The translations under genes were made by a program, and so were the position numbers. A DNA stretch of 20,880 bases from HXMU1420-2 sp040830545 (GTDB lineage Bacteria > Pseudomonadota > Alphaproteobacteria > Rhodobacterales > Rhodobacteraceae): positions 1-20,880 of the forward strand of contig JBFOMB010000070.1 of NCBI GenBank assembly GCA_040830545.1. Reading direction: 5' to 3'. The notes under the pieces were generated by a model. The model made no database searches and was not told the origin of the DNA. It saw nothing but the letters and a program-made list of their open reading frames with translations. Positions 16,104 to 20,880 of the stretch are shown here, piece after piece (positions within the stretch are counted from its first letter, which is position 1; every line of letters starts with the position of its first letter).

Positions 16104-17659
16104 CGGCAAACTCCGATCAAACCCTCAGCGACTGGCTGCACGCACAGGCATTGGACAACCCAGATGCGGCAGCCATTGTGGACGGCGATGGAACGATCAG
16201 CTACGGGCAATTATCGCAGGCGGTAAGCCGTCTGTGTTCGGGATTGGCTGGCCTCGGCATCGGCCCTGGTGATGTCGTCGGCGTGCAATTGCCAAACGTC
16301 CGCAGCTTCATCATCGCGTTTTTGGCAGTGACAGCCCGTGGCGGGATCTTTCAGACGCTGCATATGCCCTATCGCCGGGCCGAGCTGGAGGGCCTGCTGG
16401 AAGATTCGTCAGCCAAGGCTGTGATCGTCACCAACACGGCCACGGACAGCCGCGCACAGGACGTTCTGAACGTACGCGCCAGCCTGCCAAATCTGGCCCA
16501 TGTGATTGTGAGCGGCCCCGCAATCGATGGATGTACCTCGCTCGTCGATCTCATGGCCACGTCATCCGACCCCTCCGATCAGATGGCCACCACTATCAAC
16601 GACACATACCTCCTGCTCTATACTTCCGGAACCACCGGCAAGCCCAAGGGCGTGCCTCATGTCTATCGCAGCTTCCTGAACAATGCGCTGCTGTCTTCAC
16701 ATGAACTTCAAGTCAGGGCAGGGGACCGGATCCTGTCGCTGGCGCCCATGACACATCTTTATGGCCTGTTCACGCTGCACCTGGCGCTGGCCAGCGGCGC
16801 GACGACGGTTCTGGTCCCGGCGTTCAACCCGGCCACGTTGTTTGACGATCTGAGTGCTGCTCAGGCCACGCACATCTTTGCCGCGCCAGCGCATTTCGCG
16901 CCGTTCGTGGCACAGGACCTGCTGCATTCGAACCATCTGGCTGCGACGCGACTGCTGTGCCTGTCAGGGGCCACGGTGCCCCAGTCGCTGGCCAAGGCTG
17001 TTGACGACAAAATGGACAACGGCGTTGTGATCCAGTTGTGGGGGATGAGCGAATTGCAGGCAGGCACATTCGGTCGCCCGGATGATCCCGAAGAAAAACG
17101 CCTGACCACCGCTGGCTCGGCCGTTCCGAAAACCGAAATTCGTGTTGTCGCTGACGATGGCCGTGTTCTGGACCCGGATCAGGAAGGTGCGCTTCAGGTG
17201 CGCGGCCCCTCGGTGTTTGGGGGATACCTGAACCGTCGGGATGAAACCGAACGCGCCTTTGCCGCAGAAAACTGGTTTGCCACCGGTGATCTGGCGGTCA
17301 TCGACCCAGACGGGTTCATGAGCATCACGGGACGCACCAAGGAAATCATCAATCGCGGCGGTGTCAAATTCAACCCGGTTGAGATCGAAGAGGTGCTGTC
17401 TACGCTTCCGGCCATCCTGCAATGCGCGATCGTTCCGATCCCAGATCCCGATCTGGGCGAACGCGGATGTCTGTGCGTGCAGCTTGCCAAAGGGGCCAAG
17501 TTGACGCTGGCGGAGGTGACCGAGGTTTTAAACCGGAGCGGTCTGGCAAAATACAAATGGCCCGAGCACCTTGTCATTGTGGATGACATGCCCGTGACAC
17601 CCACACGCAAGATCATGCGAGGAACGCTCGTTGAACGCGTTCTGGCAGCGAACAGTTAA
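16100..17659 (+). CDS. Class I adenylate-forming acyl-CoA ligase
   Basis: A 519-residue ANL-superfamily enzyme that would adenylate a carboxylic acid with ATP and transfer it to CoA. Core motifs are present in order: phosphate loop YTSGTTGKPKG (residues 174-184), the A4/A5 region ending LWGMSE, the A7 motif FATGDLAVIDPDGF, the hinge and A8 motif GRTKEIINRGGVKFNPVEIE, and the A10 lysine K504 in PTRKIMRG. Length is normal for short/medium-chain or aromatic/alicyclic acid ligases; the substrate cannot be predicted. The ATG overlaps the TGA of the hydrolase gene (ATGA), so the two are translationally coupled and probably act in sequence. No clear terminator follows the stop. Confidence 0.92.
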   Translation: MTANSDQTLSDWLHAQALDNPDAAAIVDGDGTISYGQLSQAVSRLCSGLAGLGIGPGDVVGVQLPNVRSFIIAFLAVTARGGIFQTLHMPYRRAELEGLLEDSSAKAVIVTNTATDSRAQDVLNVRASLPNLAHVIVSGPAIDGCTSLVDLMATSSDPSDQMATTINDTYLLLYTSGTTGKPKGVPHVYRSFLNNALLSSHELQVRAGDRILSLAPMTHLYGLFTLHLALASGATTVLVPAFNPATLFDDLSAAQATHIFAAPAHFAPFVAQDLLHSNHLAATRLLCLSGATVPQSLAKAVDDKMDNGVVIQLWGMSELQAGTFGRPDDPEEKRLTTAGSAVPKTEIRVVADDGRVLDPDQEGALQVRGPSVFGGYLNRRDETERAFAAENWFATGDLAVIDPDGFMSITGRTKEIINRGGVKFNPVEIEEVLSTLPAILQCAIVPIPDPDLGERGCLCVQLAKGAKLTLAEVTEVLNRSGLAKYKWPEHLVIVDDMPVTPTRKIMRGTLVERVLAANS

Positions 17660-17967
17660 ATCTGTCTCATGCCCAGCGTAGGATAACGGCCACCGATCGT
17701 TGAAGCAGGGATAATTACGAATCTGGTCGGATGTGCGTTTGCGGTCAATGCAGCGAAGGGAAGATGTCCCATGGGGTATACAATTTTCGCATAATCAGTA
17801 TTATGTAAAATATTGGGATGACAAAACCCTGAACCAAAAATACGTAGCGGCATTTGCGAAACGACGTTCCGTAGTGCGGTCTTGGCACGCCTCTCAATCC
17901 TCTCTAACATCCTGCGTAACAGAGTCGCGACGAAAGACTTTCGACGGGACTGAGGGAGGACAGCCGA
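17660..17967. other. Non-coding gap between two catabolic units
   Basis: No convincing gene is seen in these 308 bases; the short open frames here lack ribosome sites and family character. A markedly AT-rich stretch (about 17778-17825, including TATTATGTAAAATATT) contrasts with the high-GC surroundings and is the best place for a promoter of the downstream unit. The 3' end holds a palindrome (17931-17943) and a strong GGGAGGA ribosome site at 17954-17960. Confidence 0.5.
17931..17943. promoter_or_regulatory. Palindrome upstream of second ligase unit
   Basis: CGAAAG-A-CTTTCG, perfect six-base arms about one central base, extended outward (17924-17950) by further partial pairing including GTC/GAC ends. 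It lies 11 bp before the GGGAGGA ribosome site, so it could be an operator or an mRNA hairpin near the leader. No regulator is adjacent. Confidence 0.4.
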
Positions 17968-18021
17968 GTGATCAACAATAACACGGGAAAACCGTGTCTC
18001 TTCCAGTGTGCGCGCTCATGA
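17968..18021 (+). CDS. Possible 17-codon leader ORF coupled to ligase gene
   Basis: A GTG seven bases after a strong GGGAGGA site opens a 17-codon frame encoding MINNNTGKPCLFQCARS, whose TGA overlaps the ATG of the downstream ligase (ATGA at 18018-18021). The ligase start itself has no ribosome site, so translation of this small frame could deliver ribosomes to it. A perfect hairpin (ACACGG-GAAAA-CCGTGT, 17981-17997) lies inside the frame. Alternatives: a sequence error that split the true ligase N-terminus, or a fortuitous frame. No runs of a single amino acid codon suggest classical attenuation, apart from three Asn. Confidence 0.45.
   Translation: MINNNTGKPCLFQCARS
17981..17997 (+). promoter_or_regulatory. 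Hairpin within leader ORF
   Basis: ACACGG and CCGTGT form a perfect six-base-pair stem with a five-base loop, 13 bases after the leader GTG begins and 21 bases before the ligase ATG. It could gate access to the ligase start unless opened by ribosomes on the leader. The regulatory role is inferred. Confidence 0.35.
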
Positions 18022-19859
18022 CAGCCATGACCCTGGCCCAAGCGGTCGAGCATGTCACGACGACCGAGCCTGCGTTTGCCGTGACACAAGCGACGATCCG
18101 TGGCGTAGAATACAGTGTTTTCAAGAACATCCCGGGTCATGTTCGCGCCCTCATGCAGGCCAGTCGGGAGAAGCAGGACAACGGTGCAGCCGACTTTCTG
18201 GTCTATGAAGACGAGCGTTGGACGTATGATGCATTCTGCGCAGAGTCCAACAGGATCGCGCAGGCCTTGAGCCAGGATCTTGGCGTTGGAAAAGGCGATC
18301 GGGTTGCGATTGCCATGCGGAATTGTCCCGAGCTTTTGGTGCTGTTCACGGCCATTGCCTCTCTGGGTGCTGTCACGGTTTTCCTGAACGGCTGGTGGAC
18401 GACCGAGGAACTCGATTATGCTTTGTCAGACAGTGAGGCCCGGCTGGTTTTCGCTGATGGGGAACGCGTACGTCGCCTGCTGCCGCTTGAGGCCGAAAAA
18501 TCACTGAATATCATAGGTGTGCGCGACGGGGCTGAACTAGTTCCCCAATCTTACCCGTCCTTTCTGTCCAAACATCCAAAGGCTGATTGGCCTACGGTCG
18601 AAATCGATACGGACGACGATTTCGCAATCATGTATTCGTCGGGCACAACCGGCCATCCCAAGGGTGTCGTGCAAACTCACCGTGGCGCGATGAACGCAGT
18701 ATTCACGTGGCTGATGCAGGGGGTCATGGCACCGCTATTGGACCCGCCTGCCCCGGACGCGCCAGAACCGCCACGCTTGTCTGCATTGGTTGTGACGCCA
18801 CTGTTTCATGTCACGGCCACCCATCCAGTTTTCCTGACCTCGATGCCAGCCGGTGCAATGCTGGCGGTCATGGCGAAATGGGACGCTGAGGATGCGGTGC
18901 GCATCATCCGCGACGAAGGCATTCGACGTCTAATCGGTGTGCCAACGCAATCCCACGACCTGATGAACGCCGCACGCAAGATGGGCGAAACCCTGCCAAC
19001 ACTGGAGTTTTTGGGGTCCGGCGGCGCGAAACGCCCAGCAGCACAGGTCGGCGAGTTGAAAGAGGCGTTTCCGAATGCCCAAATCGCAACTGGTTGGGGC
19101 ATGACGGAAACCAATGCCAACGGCATTGGTTTGGCCGGGCCGGAATACGAGGCGCGACCGGGTGTGGCGGGGCGGGGGGTCCCCCCGCGGCAAGGAATGC
19201 GGGGTGTGGGAGGGACGAACCCCACGCGCAGGGCTTGGGGTTGGGGGGGAGGAAATGGCGGGGGGGGTGGGTGGGGGGGGGGGCTCTTGATCCCGCCGAT
19301 ACAGGAACTGCGGTTTCTGGAAGATGACGGACAGGATGTCACGCCGGGAGACGTTGGTGAAATCACTGTAAAAAGCCCCTGTAACATGCGGTGCTACCTC
19401 AACAAACCCGAAGCCACGGCTGAGGTGCTGCACGATGGCTGGCTGCGAACCGGCGACATGGGCATGATCGATGCAGACGGCATTGTCACCATCGTCGACC
19501 GCAAGAAAAACATCATCATTCGCGGTGGTGAAAACATTGCCTGTCTGGATGTCGAAGGCGCGTTACACAAACATCCTGCCGTGGCCGAGGCCTGCGCGTT
19601 TTCCGTCCCACATGAGCGTTTGGGAGAGGTTGTCGGCGCAGGCGTGCATCTGCGTCCAGGGACAACAACGTCGGTTGAAGACATTCGATCCTACCTGCGC
19701 GACCACATCGCTCACTTTAAGATCCCGGAACATATCTGGTTCCATGACAGCCCCCTGCCCCGCGGCGCAACGGACAAGCTGGACAGACGGTCCCTGCGCG
19801 CGGCCTGCCTGAAAACACTCGACCATAAAACACTTGACCCGACGGAGAAGACCGGATGA
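18018..19859 (+). CDS. Class I adenylate-forming acyl-CoA ligase with G-rich insertion
   Basis: A 613-residue ANL-superfamily ligase, likely acyl-CoA synthetase. Motifs: LVYEDERWTYDAF near the N-terminus, phosphate loop YSSGTTGHPKG (206-216), A5 GWGMTETNA from residue 359, A7 LRTGDMGMIDADG, A8 IVDRKKNIIIRGGENI and the A10 lysine in RGATDKLDRRSL. Between GVAGR and LLIPPIQELRF, residues 387-422 (nt 19176-19283) form a Gly/Arg/Pro/Trp-rich block unlike any ANL sequence; removing it restores a normal-looking 577-residue protein, and the frame is kept. It may be a real insertion or an assembly artefact, and may or may not disturb folding. The ATG at 18018 is chosen for its ATGA overlap with a leader frame that has the only good ribosome site; GTG 17994, GTG 18006 and ATG 18027 are alternatives. 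It overlaps the next gene by ATGA. Confidence 0.85.
   Translation: MTAMTLAQAVEHVTTTEPAFAVTQATIRGVEYSVFKNIPGHVRALMQASREKQDNGAADFLVYEDERWTYDAFCAESNRIAQALSQDLGVGKGDRVAIAMRNCPELLVLFTAIASLGAVTVFLNGWWTTEELDYALSDSEARLVFADGERVRRLLPLEAEKSLNIIGVRDGAELVPQSYPSFLSKHPKADWPTVEIDTDDDFAIMYSSGTTGHPKGVVQTHRGAMNAVFTWLMQGVMAPLLDPPAPDAPEPPRLSALVVTPLFHVTATHPVFLTSMPAGAMLAVMAKWDAEDAVRIIRDEGIRRLIGVPTQSHDLMNAARKMGETLPTLEFLGSGGAKRPAAQVGELKEAFPNAQIATGWGMTETNANGIGLAGPEYEARPGVAGRGVPPRQGMRGVGGTNPTRRAWGWGGGNGGGGGWGGGLLIPPIQELRFLEDDGQDVTPGDVGEITVKSPCNMRCYLNKPEATAEVLHDGWLRTGDMGMIDADGIVTIVDRKKNIIIRGGENIACLDVEGALHKHPAVAEACAFSVPHERLGEVVGAGVHLRPGTTTSVEDIRSYLRDHIAHFKIPEHIWFHDSPLPRGATDKLDRRSLRAACLKTLDHKTLDPTEKTG
19176..19283 (+). 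repeat. 108-nt low-complexity G-rich in-frame insertion
   Basis: By hand count this block is 64 G, 19 C, 14 A and 11 T, with G runs of up to about 11 and an early GGGGGG-T-CCCCCC hairpin at its left edge. It interrupts the ligase gene between Arg (cgg, ending 19175) and Leu (ctc, 19284) and is exactly 36 codons. Exact borders are ambiguous because the flanks are also G. The + strand could form G-quadruplexes. Confidence 0.75.
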
Positions 19860-20880
19860 CCCACACCCCCACGGACGCAGAAATCGGGGCCTATATTGGA
19901 ACGTCTGGCGAGCTGGCATGGCAAGTGCCGGATATTGACGCCAGAACCCCCCGGCGCGACGTAAAAACGATTGGTATCATCGGTGCGGGCACCATGGGCG
20001 GTGGCATTTCGATGAACTTTGCCACCGCAGGCTATTCGATCACGATCGTTGAGACACAGCAGGAGGCGCTGGATCGTGGTCTGAGCGTCGTGCGTGGCAA
20101 CTATCAGCGCAGCGCGGATCGCGGTCGTTTCCCGCAGGAAGAGGTCGACATACGCATGGCGCGCTATGAAGGTCGTCTGTCGCTCGCTGATCTAGCGGAC
20201 TGCGACATGGTGATCGAAGCCGTGTTCGAAGACATGGACCTGAAGAAGACCATTTTCACCGAACTGGACCGGGTTATGAAACCGGGTGCAATTCTTGCAA
20301 CCAACACCTCGGCGCTGGATATTGACGAGATTGCCGCCGTGACCTCGCGCCCGCAGGACGTGATTGGAACGCATTTCTTTTCGCCCGCCAACGTTATGAA
20401 ACTGCTGGAAATTGTGCGCGCGAAAGAGACAGCACCGGACGTTTTGGCCACCTGTCTGGATCTGGCACGCGAAATCAACAAGATTGCTGTTGTCGTGGGT
20501 GTGTGCCCCGGTTTCGTTGGAAACCGCATCCTGTTCGCGCGGCAAGATCAGGCGCAGAAACTGGTCTACCAGGGGATCATGCCCTGGGACATTGATGCCG
20601 CACTGAACGCGTTTGGCTTCAAGATGGGCCCGTTCCAGATGTCGGATCTGGCCGGTCTGGACATTGGCTGGTCCAAGGGAGCGGTCACCGCGAACCCGAT
20701 CCGCGACGCACTGTGCGAATTGGACCGTCGCGGACAGAAGACGAAGGCGGGTTACTACGACTACGACGACGCCCGCGTGCCGCATCCTTCTGATGTGACA
20801 GCGAAAATCATTCGCGACATTACCGGTGCGGAACCTGCGCAAATGGCGCAGGAGGACATCATCGACACCTGCATCTGCCC
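19856..20880 (+). CDS. 3-hydroxyacyl-CoA dehydrogenase, FadB/FadJ-like, 3'-truncated
   Basis: NAD-dependent oxidation of 3-hydroxyacyl-CoA to 3-ketoacyl-CoA, the third step of beta-oxidation. 341 codons are visible before the window ends with no stop. After about 36 residues comes the Rossmann domain (IGIIGAGTMGGGI, GxGxxG at 43-48), then VIEAVFEDMDLKK, ILATNTSALDI, the catalytic-His segment THFFSPANVMKLLEIV, and GVCPGFVGNRILF opening the C-terminal helical domain, followed by FKMGPFQMSDLAGLDIGW and KAGYYDYDD, all typical of the dehydrogenase half of multifunctional FadB/FadJ proteins. The enoyl-CoA hydratase domain that normally precedes it is absent; the short N-terminus (WQVPDIDARTPRRDVKTIGI) looks like the usual interdomain linker. 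ATG overlaps the ligase TGA by ATGA, indicating one operon. The C-terminal end is not visible. Confidence 0.92.
   Translation, partial: MTHTPTDAEIGAYIGTSGELAWQVPDIDARTPRRDVKTIGIIGAGTMGGGISMNFATAGYSITIVETQQEALDRGLSVVRGNYQRSADRGRFPQEEVDIRMARYEGRLSLADLADCDMVIEAVFEDMDLKKTIFTELDRVMKPGAILATNTSALDIDEIAAVTSRPQDVIGTHFFSPANVMKLLEIVRAKETAPDVLATCLDLAREINKIAVVVGVCPGFVGNRILFARQDQAQKLVYQGIMPWDIDAALNAFGFKMGPFQMSDLAGLDIGWSKGAVTANPIRDALCELDRRGQKTKAGYYDYDDARVPHPSDVTAKIIRDITGAEPAQMAQEDIIDTCIC

Noticed and set aside
17733..17981. An 82-codon plus-strand frame in the gap before the second ligase
   Set aside because: GTG start without a ribosome site, no recognisable family, and it overlaps the palindrome and ribosome site of the next unit.
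19856..20880. L-carnitine dehydrogenase as identity for the last gene
   Set aside because: The visible FadB/FadJ-type motifs (THFFSPANVMKLLEIV, KAGYYDYDD) and the two-domain C-terminal part do not fit carnitine dehydrogenase.

Overview
The window looks like a chromosomal stretch from a marine alphaproteobacterium of the Roseobacter group (Rhodobacteraceae). The evidence is a high-GC coding style, a Rhodobacter-type 5-aminolevulinate synthase whose catalytic lysine numbers as K248 exactly as in R. capsulatus, an FNR/FnrL box in front of it, a glutaryl-CoA dehydrogenase paired with a LysR regulator, and a BCCT osmolyte transporter beside acyl-CoA metabolism genes. No tRNA, rRNA, CRISPR array, prophage or insertion sequence is visible. 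The organism assignment is inference from gene content, not from a search.

Layout. Positions 2-2711 (+): 5'-truncated alaS followed at once by a DUF1330 gene. 2785-4494: a divergent pair, a sulfotransferase-like P-loop protein (-) and a family-2-like glycosyltransferase (+). 4506-6748 (-): an M20 metallopeptidase translationally coupled (TGATG) to a fluoroacetate/haloacetate dehalogenase-family hydrolase. 6749-6945: divergent control region with a perfect FNR box and a well-spaced -10 element. 6946-10798 (+): hemA, a RodZ-like protein and ispG, i.e. haem entry, cell-shape scaffold and isoprenoid (MEP) synthesis. 10801-13036: a LysR regulator (-) divergent from gcdH (+), with two adjacent dyads between them that fit a LysR operator. 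13313-15016 (+): BCCT transporter, closed by a textbook terminator. 15255-17659 (+): a kynurenine-formamidase-like alpha/beta hydrolase overlapping (ATGA) a CoA ligase. 17968-20880 (+): a possible 17-codon leader ORF, a second CoA ligase carrying a strange G-rich insertion, and a FadB-like 3-hydroxyacyl-CoA dehydrogenase that runs off the end.

The left half is mostly housekeeping. The right third (13.3-20.9 kb) is the accessory part: a quaternary-amine-type transporter, a hydrolase, two acid-activating ligases and a hydroxyacyl-CoA dehydrogenase could together take up and beta-oxidise an unidentified carboxylic substrate. The substrate cannot be read from the sequence. The oddest local signal is the in-frame 108-nt, roughly 59 % G insertion at 19176-19283. 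It may be a real low-complexity insertion or an assembly/poly-G sequencing artefact, and should be checked before anything is built on it. I did not find a clearly new defence or mobile system.
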